From Dyella_A sp050749815 (lineage in GTDB: Bacteria; Pseudomonadota; Gammaproteobacteria; Xanthomonadales; Rhodanobacteraceae): 64,000 bases of DNA. Numbering within the stretch: the stretch's first letter is position 1; the number at the start of each line of letters is the position of its first letter. Location: the NCBI RefSeq assembly GCF_050749815.1, contig NZ_CP192735.1, forward strand, positions 558,001 through 622,000, given 5' to 3'. This document shows, in pieces, positions 35,101 to 43,302 of this stretch. The position numbers and the translations under genes are program-made. The notes beneath the pieces are model-generated. The model had not been told where the DNA came from. It searched no databases and saw only the letters and a program-made list of their open reading frames with translations.

Positions 35101-38100
35101 CCCTGGGCCAGGCGGTTTCCGGCAGCGGCAGCTTCAGTCAGACCGGCCCGGGTGTGCTCACCTTGGGCGCCAGCGTCACTACGGGTGGCAGCCAGACCTA
35201 CAACGGCGCCGTGACTCTGGGTGCTGACGTGACCCTGTCCAGTACGGGCAGTGGTGACATTCATTTCGTCTCGACCCTGGACGGTCCGCAACAATTGACG
35301 GTCACCACCGGAGGCGCGCTGACGCTGAGTGACGCGGTGGGAAGCTCCCAGGCGCTCGCTGGCCTGACCACGACGAGTGGTTCGCTGGATATCGGCAGCA
35401 TCAACGTCACCGGCGATGTGTCACTGACGACGACCGCGGGCGGTATCGGACAGAACGGCGCTTTCATCGTGGGTGGTATTTCGTCGTTCAACGCGGCTGG
35501 GAACGCCATCTCGTTGATCAATTCGGGGAACGACTTCAGTGGTGCGGTGAGCCTCACCGGCGGCTCCACGCAGTTGTCCGACCAGACGGCCCTGACCTTG
35601 GGCACGCTCAATACCGGCAACCTGACCGTGAGCAGCGGCGGAGCGCTGGTGCTGGGCAGCGGTACCGTCGCCGGCACGCTGGACGCCACCGCCACGACCT
35701 CCATCATCGCCAACGGTGCGCTCACCGGCCTGAGCGATGCGGCATTCAATACGCCAAGCCTGTCTGGCAGCGGGAGCATCGCCGGCACGGGGGCGATCAC
35801 CGGCCTGGGCAATACCGCATTCGATCTGACTGGCAACACCACCGGTACCTTGGGCGGGATCACCTTCAGCGGTTTCACCGCGGCCGACACTACGCATGTC
35901 ACCGGGGCGACGGGCTTCGACGACGGCAACCGCAGCAGCGAGGGCATGACCTTCGCCTCGGCCATCAATGTGGTCGGCACGGGTGCGATCTCCAATGTCA
36001 CCGGCAGTTTTGCCGACGACACACTGACCTCCGCAGCGAGCGGCATCGTCTATGCGGGCTTCGGCTCGGTCACGGGCAGTGGTGGGGCGGTCACTGGCGT
36101 GGCGGGAGATTTCAACGTCGGCACGCAGGTCTCTTCCGCCTCTGGCATCGATTACAGCGGCTTCAATCTGGGATCGGTAGCCGGTACCGGCAGTGCCGCG
36201 ACAATCACCGGTTCCAGCCAGACCTACACGCTGGACAACACGACCGCCGACAAGGGAAGCAGCGGCGTGATCAGCTGGACCGGCTTCGGCAATATCAACG
36301 ACAGCACCGGCACGGTCCTCTTCGGCACCGGCGGCAGCGTCAGCGGCAACATCACTACGCAGACGCTGGGCTACGGCAGCTACGTCGGCGCGGTGAACTT
36401 CGATCTGTCCAATGGCGCCGGTACCACTACGGGCATTGGCGGCACCTGGAGCGGCGTGACCGCGGTTACTGGCAACGGTAGTAACGCGACAATCTCAGGA
36501 TCCAACCAGACCTACACGCTGGACAACGCCATCGCCGACAAGGGCAGCAGCGGCGGCATCGGCTGGACCGGCTTCGGCAATATCAACGACAGCACCGGCA
36601 CGGTCCTCTTCGGCACCGGCGGCGGCGTCAGCGGCAATATCACGGCGCAGGCGCTGGACTACGGCAGCTACGTCGGTGCGGTGAACTTCGATCTGTCCAA
36701 TGGTGTCGGTGGCGCGACGGGCATCGGCGGCACCTGGAGCGGGGTGACCTCGGTCACCGGCAACGGCGGCAGTGCGACGATCATCGGTTCGGGTCAGACC
36801 TACACGCTGGACAACACGGCCGCCGACAAGGGCAGCAGCGGCGGTATCGGTTGGACCGGCTTCGGCAACATCACCGACAGCACCGGCACGATCCTCTTCG
36901 GCACCGGCGGCAGCGTCAGCGGCAACATCACCGCCGCCACGCTGGACTACAGCAGCCACACCGGCGCGGTGACCTTCGATCTGTCCAATGGCGGCAATGC
37001 CACCACGGGCATCGGCGGTAGCTGGAGCGGCGTGACTTCGGTGACCGGCAGCGGCAGCAGCGACACCATCGCCGGTACCAACCAGACCTACACGCTGACG
37101 GGCTCCAATGCCGGCAACAACGGCACGGTGAGCTGGACCTCGTTCGAAAACCTGCAGGACGCGGGTAGCGGCACGCTCAAGGCCGCCAGCCAGACCTGGA
37201 GCCTTACCGGACACAATCAGGGCACGCTCACCGACTTGTCCGGTGCCTTCGGCGGCATGGGCAATCTGGTCGACACGGGAACCGGCCATTTCGTGATGCA
37301 TTCAGGCTCCGACGGCGACGTGTCCGGCAATCTCGATGCGGGCACCGGCGGCAGCATCGACTACACCGGCTACACCACGCCGGTCGACGTCAACCTGTCC
37401 GGCAGCGGCACCACCGGTGTCGGCGGCACCGTCTCGGGCATCGCTTCGATTGCGGCCAGCAGCAACCTGGGCGTCAGCGGCACCACCGCCGGCTCGCTCG
37501 ATATCACCACCACCGGCGCCGGTACCATCACCACGCTGGGTACGCTTTCGGTGGGCGTGGATCTGGGCATCGTGGCCAGCGGGGCGGTACTGCAAGGTGG
37601 TGCACTGACGGTTTCCGGCGGGACGACAGTGAACGCCGGCGGCAACGCGATCACGCTGATCAATAGCGGCAACGATTTCGTCGGCAGCGTGACCCTGACC
37701 GGTGGCACGACGCAGATCAACGACCAGAACGCGCTGACCCTGGGCGCGCTGTCCACCGGTGCGTTGACGGTCACCAGCCACGGCGCCCTCAACCTCGGCC
37801 ACGGCGGCATAGGCGGTGACCTGATCGCGACCAGCAACAACGGCGCGATCACCGAAGGCACCGGCGGCGTGCAGGTGTCGGGCACCAGCAACCTGCAGGC
37901 CGGTACGGGCGCGATCACCCTGCTCGACGGCAGCAACCATTTCACCGGCGCGGTGACCGCCGCGGGGCAGGGCGTGCAGCTGCAGGATGCCGGCGACCTG
38001 ACGATCGCGGCGCTGAGCAGCGGCACCAACGGCACGGTGAACCTGACCGCCGGCGGCGCGCTGACCTTGCCCGCCTCGGGGATCGATACCGGCACGGCGG

Positions 38101-41100
38101 ATCTCACCCTGGCGGCCAACGGCGGCTCGCTGGCGATGCCCGGCGCGTTGAGCGGCGCGAACGTGACGCTGATCGGTCGCGACGGCATTTCGCTGGGCAA
38201 CAACCTGAGCAGCGCCGGCACGGTCACGCTGACCAGCAGCAACGGCGCGATCAGCCAGAGCGGCGGCGTGATCACCGCCGGCACGCTGACCGGCAGTTCC
38301 GCCGACGCGACCACCCTCGGCAACGCGAACTTGATCACCGCATTGGGTAGCTTCTCCGCCGTCGGCCTCAGCCTGACCAATGCGCAGGTGCTGACCATCA
38401 ACGGCCCGGTGGACGGCGGCAGCAGCACGGCGATCACCAGCTCCGGCAACCTGGTGCTGGCGGGCAACGTGTCCGGCACCACCACCTCGCTCGATGCCGG
38501 CGGCACGATCAGCCAGAGCGGCGGCATCGTCACAGCGACCACCTTGAACCTCGGCTCGGTCGGCGGCAGCAGCCTGACGGCGAACAACCAGATCACCAAC
38601 CTGGGCACGGTCACCAATACCGGAAGCGGCGGCCTGAGCCTGGTCAACGCCACCGACCTCAACCTGGCCGGTGCGCTCGATGTCGGCACGGCCAGCGGCA
38701 ACGACGTAAACCTTCAGGTGACGGGCAACCTCACTCAGGCCGGAGGCAGCGTGATCACGGCCGACCGGCTCGGCGGCAGCTCCACCGGCGACACCACGTT
38801 GGGCGGCAGCAACCAGCTCAATCACCTGGGCGGCTTCAACGCGGCCAACCTCAGCCTGACCAACGCCGCCGCGCTGACGGTCGACGGGCCGCTCGTGGTG
38901 CCGGGTACGTTGAGCCTGACCACCACCGCCGGCGCGCTCAGCCTGGCCACGGATCTGACCGCCACCACGGTCAATCTGAACTCGGCCTCGGCGCTGATGC
39001 TGGCCAACAATATCGACGCGACCACGCTTTCGCTGGTGTCCGGCGGGTCGATCACGCAGGGCGGTGGCGCGCTGACGGTGAGTGGCACGACCACGGTCAA
39101 TGCCGGCAGCAACGCGATCACACTCATCGACGCCGGCAACGATTTCACCGGCGCGGTGACCCTGACGGGTGGCACCACGCAGATCACCGACCAGAACGCG
39201 CTGACCCTGGGCGCGCTGTCCACCGGTGCGTTGACGGTCACCAGCCACGGCGCCCTCAACCTCGGCCACGGCGGCATAGGCGGTGACCTGATCGCGACCA
39301 GCAACAACGGCGCGATCACCGAAGGCACCGGTGGCGTGCAGGTGTCGGGCACGAGCAACCTGCAGGCCGGCACGGGCGCGATCACCCTGCTCGACGGCAG
39401 CAACCATTTCACCGGCGCGGTGACCGCGGCGGGGCAGGGCGTGCAGTTGCAGGACATCGGCGACCTCACGATCGCGGCGCTCAGCAGCGGCACCAACGGC
39501 ACGGTAAATCTGACCGCCGGCGGCGCGCTGACCTTGCCGGCCTCGGGCATCGACACCGGCACGGCGAACCTGACGCTGGCGGCCAACGGCGGCTCGCTGG
39601 CGATGCCCGGTGCGTTGAGCGGCGCGAACGTGACGCTGATCGGCCGCGACGGCATCTCGCTGGGCAACAACTTGAGCAGTGCCGGCACGGTCACGCTGAC
39701 CAGCAGCAACGGTGCGATCAGCCAGAGCGGCGGCGTGATCACCGCCGGCACGCTGACCGGAAGCTCGCACGGCAACACCACGCTCAACCAGGCCAACCTG
39801 GTGGGCCAGCTCGGCAACTTCACCGCGGCCAACTTCAGCCTGGTCAATGCGCAGGCGTTGGCGGTAACCGGCGTGCTCTCCACCGTCGGTGGCAGTGGCG
39901 CCATCTCGCTGACTACCACCAACGGCGCGCTGGATGTGCAGCAGGCGCTCTCCGGCGGAGCGATCACGCTCGATTCGGCCGGCAGCCTGGCGTTGGCGAC
40001 GAACATCACCGGCAGCACGGTGACGCTGACCTCCGACGGCAACATCAGCCAGAGCGGCGGCGTGATCCAGGCCGGCACGTTGACCGGCTCGGCTGCCGGC
40101 AGCGCCACCATGAGCAAGGCCAACAAGATCGGCACGCTGGGCAACTTCTCCGCCACCAACGGCCTGGCGCTGAGCAATGCGCAGGCGCTCACGGTGAGCG
40201 GCACAGTGGACGGCGGCAGTAGCACCCAGCTCACCACCACGGCGGGCACGCTGACGGCGGGCGGAACGATAAAGGGCGACGCCATCGCGCTGGCCGGTCA
40301 GGGCGGCGTGGCCATCAATGGCACGGTGAACGCCGGCGCCGGCGATATCGCGCTGACATCCGCCGGCGGGGCGATCACCGAGGGCAGTGCCGGTGCGCTG
40401 ATCGGTGGCGGTCTGTCCGGTACTTCCGCGGGTGCGATGAGCCTCGGCGGTGCCAACCAGATCGTCACGCTGGGCAACATCACCACCGGTGGCGACTTAA
40501 GCTTCCGCGACACCCGCACGCTCACCGTCAACAGCCCGCTGGCGATCAACGGCGGCAACGGCAATCTCAGCCTCACCACCACCGGCAGCGCGTCGGACCT
40601 GATCCTGGCGACCGACCTCACCGGACGCACGGTGGCACTGGCGGCCGGGCGCGACATCAATCAGGCCGGCTCGGCGATTCACGCCACCACGCTCACCGGC
40701 AGCGCCGGCCGCGATGCGCATTTCACCGGGGCCAATCACATCGGCGCGCTGGGTGATTTCACCGCGGGCAGCCTGACGCTCGACAATGCGCAGGCGCTGA
40801 ACGTCACCGGCTCGGTATCCACCGGCAGCGGCGCGCTGTCGCTTGCGACCACGAGCGGCAAGCTCACCCTCGCGGGCCACGTCAGCGGCGGCGCGACGAC
40901 GCTCGACGCCGCCGGTGACATGGCGTTGAACGGCGCGCTCAGCGCCAGCTCACTCGCGCTGCAGAGCGGCGGCGCCATTGCCGAAGGCAGCGGCGGCGTG
41001 ATCACCGCCGGTTCGCTCACCGGCAGCGCGACGGGTGCAACTGCGCTCAACGGCGCCAATCGCGTGGGCACGCTCGGCAGCTTCAATGCCGATAGCTTCC

Positions 41101-42134
41101 AGTTCACCAACGCCGGGGCACTGGCGGTGAACGGCCCCATCGACGGCGGCAACAGCACGCGGCTGGCGACCACCTCGGGCGACCTGGCCGTGAACGGGCG
41201 GGTCAGCGGCACCAACACCGAGCTGGTGTCGGCCGGGGCGATCACGCAGGGGAGCGGCGGCAAGGTGGTCGCGGTTACCTTGACGGGCCAGTCCGCCGGC
41301 GCGACCACGCTCACCGGCGCCAACAGCATCGACACCCTGGGCAGCTTCCGCGCCGCCGGTCTCAGCCTGAGCAACGGCAAGGCCCTGGTGGTGTCCGGTC
41401 CGGTGGACGGTGGCGCCAGCGCGGTGCTCACCACTACCGCTGGCGACGTGCGTGTGGAGAGTGGGCTGAGTGCTAGTGCGGTGCGGCTGGTATCGGCCGG
41501 TTCCATCAGCGAAAGCGGCAGCGGAGCAATCACGGCCACCACGCTCAGCGGTCAGGCAACGGGCGCCACCTCGCTCGGCACCAGCAGCGCACCGGTCGCC
41601 AACCACATCGGCACGCTGGGCAACTTCTCTTCGCCCGCGGGTTTCAGCCTCACCAACGCGCAGACGCTCACGCTGGGTTCGGTCGACGGCAGCAGCTTCA
41701 CCATCGACGCCGGGCATGCGGCGCTGTACCTCGGTGTCACCGGTGGCGACCTGCTGCAGTCCGGCACCACACCGCTGTATGACGGTGCCGGTACGTTCTT
41801 CTCGTCCGGAAAGATGGGTACCGCGAAGGATCCGATCTACGTGATCGGCGATTCCGGCCAGGTAATTGCCGACGTCGGCGCACCGCCGGCGTACTTCTAC
41901 GCGCTGGACCGCCAGGGCAACATCCTGCCGCTCACCGGCGACCTGAGCTTCAACGTGCCCACCTCGCTGTTCTTCGGCAAGGCGCAGAACGGCAACGGTC
42001 GCGGCGACGCGTATATCGACCCGAGCGTGATCTCGGCCAACTACCGGTCGTTCGGCATCGTGCCGTCCGGCATCCTGCTGCCGGAAGACCAGCAGCAGTG
42101 CCAGCCGGAACTGGAGGATTGCTCGAGTGAGTAA
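32175..42134 (+). CDS. Giant TpsA exoprotein with filamentous haemagglutinin N-terminal domain
   Basis: A 3319-residue secreted protein. It has an extended signal peptide (about 1-42, basic n-region, cut near PAHA), a TPS secretion domain (about 45-300; LDWLTFNVGKDATVQFNQPS, NPSQIFGRINSNGQVFLINT and HGIIFGSTAQVNVGG), then thousands of residues of Ser/Thr/Gly/Asn-rich beta-helix repeats. Early repeats contain the autotransporter-associated strand motif TLSGANTYTGGT. The extreme C-terminus reads QQCQPELEDCSSE, and I see no other Cys in the mature chain; HMW1-type adhesins use a C-terminal Cys pair to stay tethered to the cell surface. Expected role is adhesion, aggregation or contact-dependent function; there is no obvious C-terminal toxin domain. 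Stop overlaps the next gene by 8 bases. Confidence 0.92.
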   Translation: MHISHPHRTSRSRKLAPQRKALPLYLSMALAAGGMLCAPAHAGMAGGMAVPGANTGTVSVTALTSPTGGTVVGGVGSISQNGNTTVINQLSNKLALDWLTFNVGKDATVQFNQPSFTAVALNRILDQNPSQIFGRINSNGQVFLINTHGIIFGSTAQVNVGGLMASTLDLTPTDFLANHFNLDAHGGSAGVVNHGTIAAASGGSVSLVGGSVANDGLILANYGNINLDGADKAVLDFDGNGLINIQVTGELRQRLDANAAVSNSGTLQADGGTVVLQAAAAKDLFTDVVNNSGVITAGGINTNGGTVRLVAAGGDATSSGSINVSGVHGGSAQVLSDADVAVTGSIDASGTQGGGRIRVGSDAAGGEVAQNVTLDSGTLLNADATVQGRGGSIVVLGKQSTQVDGRMSARGGAQGGDGGFIETSADHVRVVHGIQVDTSAPFGQTGNWLIDPFDFTIDAAGSDGLTGSDVGTLLQSSNLTIQSTDSGSPGTGNINVNDTISWSANTLTLTAANNVNINASMSATGSAGLVLNPATANGGDAAVGTGANIISGTGSLSLAGTGTMTLNGGLVDNGSLNISGLTAGLSMARLTGSGQVTLGTHTLTLSNAAGTFSGVISGTGGLTLAGGSQILSGVNTYTGGTAINAGTLALSGTGSVAASSGVTANGTLDISGTTSGTSIKSLSGSGAVTLGAQGLTLSNAAGSFSGVIGGTGGLTLSVGSQTLSGANTYTGGTVISAGTLALSGSGSVAASSGVTANGTLDISGTTSGTSIKSLSGSGAVTLGAQGLTLSNAAGSFSGVIGGTGGLTLSAGSQTLSGANTYTGGTVISAGTLALNGSGSVAASSGVTADGTLDISGTTSGTSIKSLSGSGTVTLGAQGLTLSNAAGTFSGVIGGTGGLTLTGGSQTLSGTNTYTGGTTISGGTLAVSSDGNLGGAGAGLTLDGGTLESTATLVLNRAVTLGAGGGTLQTDSGANVTLGQAVSGSGSFSQTGPGVLTLGASVTTGGSQTYNGAVTLGADVTLSSTGSGDIHFVSTLDGPQQLTVTTGGALTLSDAVGSSQALAGLTTTSGSLDIGSINVTGDVSLTTTAGGIGQNGAFIVGGISSFNAAGNAISLINSGNDFSGAVSLTGGSTQLSDQTALTLGTLNTGNLTVSSGGALVLGSGTVAGTLDATATTSIIANGALTGLSDAAFNTPSLSGSGSIAGTGAITGLGNTAFDLTGNTTGTLGGITFSGFTAADTTHVTGATGFDDGNRSSEGMTFASAINVVGTGAISNVTGSFADDTLTSAASGIVYAGFGSVTGSGGAVTGVAGDFNVGTQVSSASGIDYSGFNLGSVAGTGSAATITGSSQTYTLDNTTADKGSSGVISWTGFGNINDSTGTVLFGTGGSVSGNITTQTLGYGSYVGAVNFDLSNGAGTTTGIGGTWSGVTAVTGNGSNATISGSNQTYTLDNAIADKGSSGGIGWTGFGNINDSTGTVLFGTGGGVSGNITAQALDYGSYVGAVNFDLSNGVGGATGIGGTWSGVTSVTGNGGSATIIGSGQTYTLDNTAADKGSSGGIGWTGFGNITDSTGTILFGTGGSVSGNITAATLDYSSHTGAVTFDLSNGGNATTGIGGSWSGVTSVTGSGSSDTIAGTNQTYTLTGSNAGNNGTVSWTSFENLQDAGSGTLKAASQTWSLTGHNQGTLTDLSGAFGGMGNLVDTGTGHFVMHSGSDGDVSGNLDAGTGGSIDYTGYTTPVDVNLSGSGTTGVGGTVSGIASIAASSNLGVSGTTAGSLDITTTGAGTITTLGTLSVGVDLGIVASGAVLQGGALTVSGGTTVNAGGNAITLINSGNDFVGSVTLTGGTTQINDQNALTLGALSTGALTVTSHGALNLGHGGIGGDLIATSNNGAITEGTGGVQVSGTSNLQAGTGAITLLDGSNHFTGAVTAAGQGVQLQDAGDLTIAALSSGTNGTVNLTAGGALTLPASGIDTGTADLTLAANGGSLAMPGALSGANVTLIGRDGISLGNNLSSAGTVTLTSSNGAISQSGGVITAGTLTGSSADATTLGNANLITALGSFSAVGLSLTNAQVLTINGPVDGGSSTAITSSGNLVLAGNVSGTTTSLDAGGTISQSGGIVTATTLNLGSVGGSSLTANNQITNLGTVTNTGSGGLSLVNATDLNLAGALDVGTASGNDVNLQVTGNLTQAGGSVITADRLGGSSTGDTTLGGSNQLNHLGGFNAANLSLTNAAALTVDGPLVVPGTLSLTTTAGALSLATDLTATTVNLNSASALMLANNIDATTLSLVSGGSITQGGGALTVSGTTTVNAGSNAITLIDAGNDFTGAVTLTGGTTQITDQNALTLGALSTGALTVTSHGALNLGHGGIGGDLIATSNNGAITEGTGGVQVSGTSNLQAGTGAITLLDGSNHFTGAVTAAGQGVQLQDIGDLTIAALSSGTNGTVNLTAGGALTLPASGIDTGTANLTLAANGGSLAMPGALSGANVTLIGRDGISLGNNLSSAGTVTLTSSNGAISQSGGVITAGTLTGSSHGNTTLNQANLVGQLGNFTAANFSLVNAQALAVTGVLSTVGGSGAISLTTTNGALDVQQALSGGAITLDSAGSLALATNITGSTVTLTSDGNISQSGGVIQAGTLTGSAAGSATMSKANKIGTLGNFSATNGLALSNAQALTVSGTVDGGSSTQLTTTAGTLTAGGTIKGDAIALAGQGGVAINGTVNAGAGDIALTSAGGAITEGSAGALIGGGLSGTSAGAMSLGGANQIVTLGNITTGGDLSFRDTRTLTVNSPLAINGGNGNLSLTTTGSASDLILATDLTGRTVALAAGRDINQAGSAIHATTLTGSAGRDAHFTGANHIGALGDFTAGSLTLDNAQALNVTGSVSTGSGALSLATTSGKLTLAGHVSGGATTLDAAGDMALNGALSASSLALQSGGAIAEGSGGVITAGSLTGSATGATALNGANRVGTLGSFNADSFQFTNAGALAVNGPIDGGNSTRLATTSGDLAVNGRVSGTNTELVSAGAITQGSGGKVVAVTLTGQSAGATTLTGANSIDTLGSFRAAGLSLSNGKALVVSGPVDGGASAVLTTTAGDVRVESGLSASAVRLVSAGSISESGSGAITATTLSGQATGATSLGTSSAPVANHIGTLGNFSSPAGFSLTNAQTLTLGSVDGSSFTIDAGHAALYLGVTGGDLLQSGTTPLYDGAGTFFSSGKMGTAKDPIYVIGDSGQVIADVGAPPAYFYALDRQGNILPLTGDLSFNVPTSLFFGKAQNGNGRGDAYIDPSVISANYRSFGIVPSGILLPEDQQQCQPELEDCSSE
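33991..34910 (+). repeat. 276-bp tandem repeats in tpsA (about 3.3 copies)
   Basis: A unit of 92 codons recurs with anchors at 33991, 34267, 34543 and 34819, exactly 276 bases apart. The second and third units are almost identical over long stretches, including synonymous positions, which points to recent duplication or gene conversion. Each unit encodes one NTYTGGT autotransporter-associated repeat plus a GTLDISGTTSGTSIKSLSG stretch. Confidence 0.95.
36221..37120 (+). repeat. 288-bp tandem repeats in tpsA (about three copies)
   Basis: A 96-codon unit recurs with anchors at 36221, 36509, 36797 and 37085, exactly 288 bases apart. Each encodes QTYTLDN-ADKGSSG--WTGF followed by DSTGT-LFGTGG-VSGNI. 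Copies differ at scattered positions, so this array is older than the 276-bp array. The last copy is cut short after QTYTLTGSNAG. Confidence 0.95.
37605..38293 (+). repeat. 689-bp dispersed duplication in tpsA, copy 1
   Basis: This segment matches 39072-39760 with a constant offset of 1467 bases. The stretch from about 37720 to 37863 is essentially identical to 39187-39330, silent positions included. It encodes the segment from LTVSGGTTVNAGGNAITLIN to GVITAGTLTG. Confidence 0.93.
39072..39760 (+). repeat. 689-bp dispersed duplication in tpsA, copy 2
   Basis: Second copy of the segment at 37605-38293, 1467 bases (489 codons) downstream and in frame. The start of the unit has diverged more than the middle, as expected if gene conversion keeps the core uniform. 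Confidence 0.93.
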
Positions 42135-43254
42135 GCGCGCAGCCCGTCTCCGGAGGCATGGCGCGCCGGTGCTGGCGGCTTGCTTGCTGCTGGCGATGGG
42201 CTCGGTGTCGGCACAGCTTGCGCCGCGCCTGACCGCGCAGCTCGCGCTGGATGAGCTGGCCACGGCGCAAGCCGATCTGGCCAAGAGCCAGCCGGCTGCG
42301 GGATCGCCGCTGGCCGCGGTAAGCCAGCAACTGGCCGGCATGGCCGACGCGTTGCGGCAAAGCGCGGGAGGCAACGCGAGCCAGCCGGTGGAACTGGTCG
42401 GCGACGCGCTGCGCGCCCGCATCGTGCGCGCCCACGCAGCGGCGGCACGGGTGCAGGCCTACCTCGCCGTGTCCGGCGGCTGCGGGGCGAGCGACACGGC
42501 GGCGATGCAGGCGGCGCTGTCCGCCGGTGTGGAGCGTCTGGCCGGCGCCACGGCGGCCGGCAAGCAGGTGCCGGCCATCGACAGCGTGCAGAACATGGCG
42601 AACGTGCCGCTGTTCGCCCTGCATCCGGCAGCACTGCCGGTCGGCAAGCCGCTGACGTTCGCGCTGGTCGGCTCCGACCTCGCCGATGCGCAGTGCGCCG
42701 ATCCACGCGTCAGCGCTACCGACGCCGCCGGCAAGCCGTTGGCCAGCCAACCCGTGCTCACCGGAGCCTCGCCGGCGCGGCTGGAACTGCGCTGGCCGGA
42801 TGCGGCTGCGCTGCCCAGCGGCCCCGTGGTGCTGCACGTGGCGACGCAGCGCAAGGTGTTCCTGCTGGGCTGCTCGGCTTTGCCCGAGGCCGATGCAGTA
42901 GTGCAGGTGGCGCCGCCGGTGCGGTTCGACGTGGACTACGTGCTGGAGGCGGTGTGCCCGGCGCAGGGCGGCACGGTGCCGTTGGGGCATGGCCGGTTGC
43001 CGACGCTCAACGGCTACGGCGCCACCGTTTCGCAAGCGGTGAATACCTCCGCCTGTGCGGAGCCCGACGCGTACCGGCTTAGCGCGACCGTCACCCAGGC
43101 CGACGGCAGCTCGCAGGTCGCCGGTCCATTCACCCAGAGCGCGCAGGCGACCATTACCGCGGGCTTGCCTGGCGGCTTGTCGATGAGCTGGAGTCCTTCG
43201 GCACAGGCGCTGTTCGTGCGCTCGGGTGCGGCCAACTGCAAGGGCGCGCCCTGA
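42127..43254 (+). CDS. Unknown exported protein coupled to tpsA
   Basis: A 375-residue protein with an N-terminal signal peptide (APVLAACLLLAMGSVSA, cut near residue 29). The mature part starts with a helical, Ala/Gln-rich section (about 30-150, LDELATAQADLAKSQPAAGS), then a beta-rich half with PLFALHPAALPVGKPLTFAL and several Cys (six or more in the mature chain). I recognise no family. GTG 42127 sits inside the end of tpsA (8-base overlap) with GGAGG 9 bases upstream, so it is co-translated with the exoprotein and is likely a periplasmic or surface accessory of this two-partner system. Confidence 0.75.
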   Translation: MSKRAARLRRHGAPVLAACLLLAMGSVSAQLAPRLTAQLALDELATAQADLAKSQPAAGSPLAAVSQQLAGMADALRQSAGGNASQPVELVGDALRARIVRAHAAAARVQAYLAVSGGCGASDTAAMQAALSAGVERLAGATAAGKQVPAIDSVQNMANVPLFALHPAALPVGKPLTFALVGSDLADAQCADPRVSATDAAGKPLASQPVLTGASPARLELRWPDAAALPSGPVVLHVATQRKVFLLGCSALPEADAVVQVAPPVRFDVDYVLEAVCPAQGGTVPLGHGRLPTLNGYGATVSQAVNTSACAEPDAYRLSATVTQADGSSQVAGPFTQSAQATITAGLPGGLSMSWSPSAQALFVRSGAANCKGAP

Positions 43255-43302
43255 CGGCAAGAGTGCGATCGCGGACGGACGCCCGCGGCCGCGGCGATTC
43301 GC

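Noticed and set aside
33991..37120. Regularly spaced repeats considered as CRISPR
   Set aside because: Unit lengths of 276 and 288 bases, in frame, without unique spacers; they are coding repeats of a TpsA protein.
37302..39770. 822-codon minus-strand frame inside tpsA
   Set aside because: Repeat-rich shadow of the beta-helix coding region; Ala/Arg/Gly-rich without any domain.
39000..42134. C-terminal toxin (CDI-like) domain in TpsA
   Set aside because: The repeats run almost to the end and no VENN/ELYN-type boundary or enzymatic domain and no CdiI-like small gene follows; the next gene has a signal peptide.
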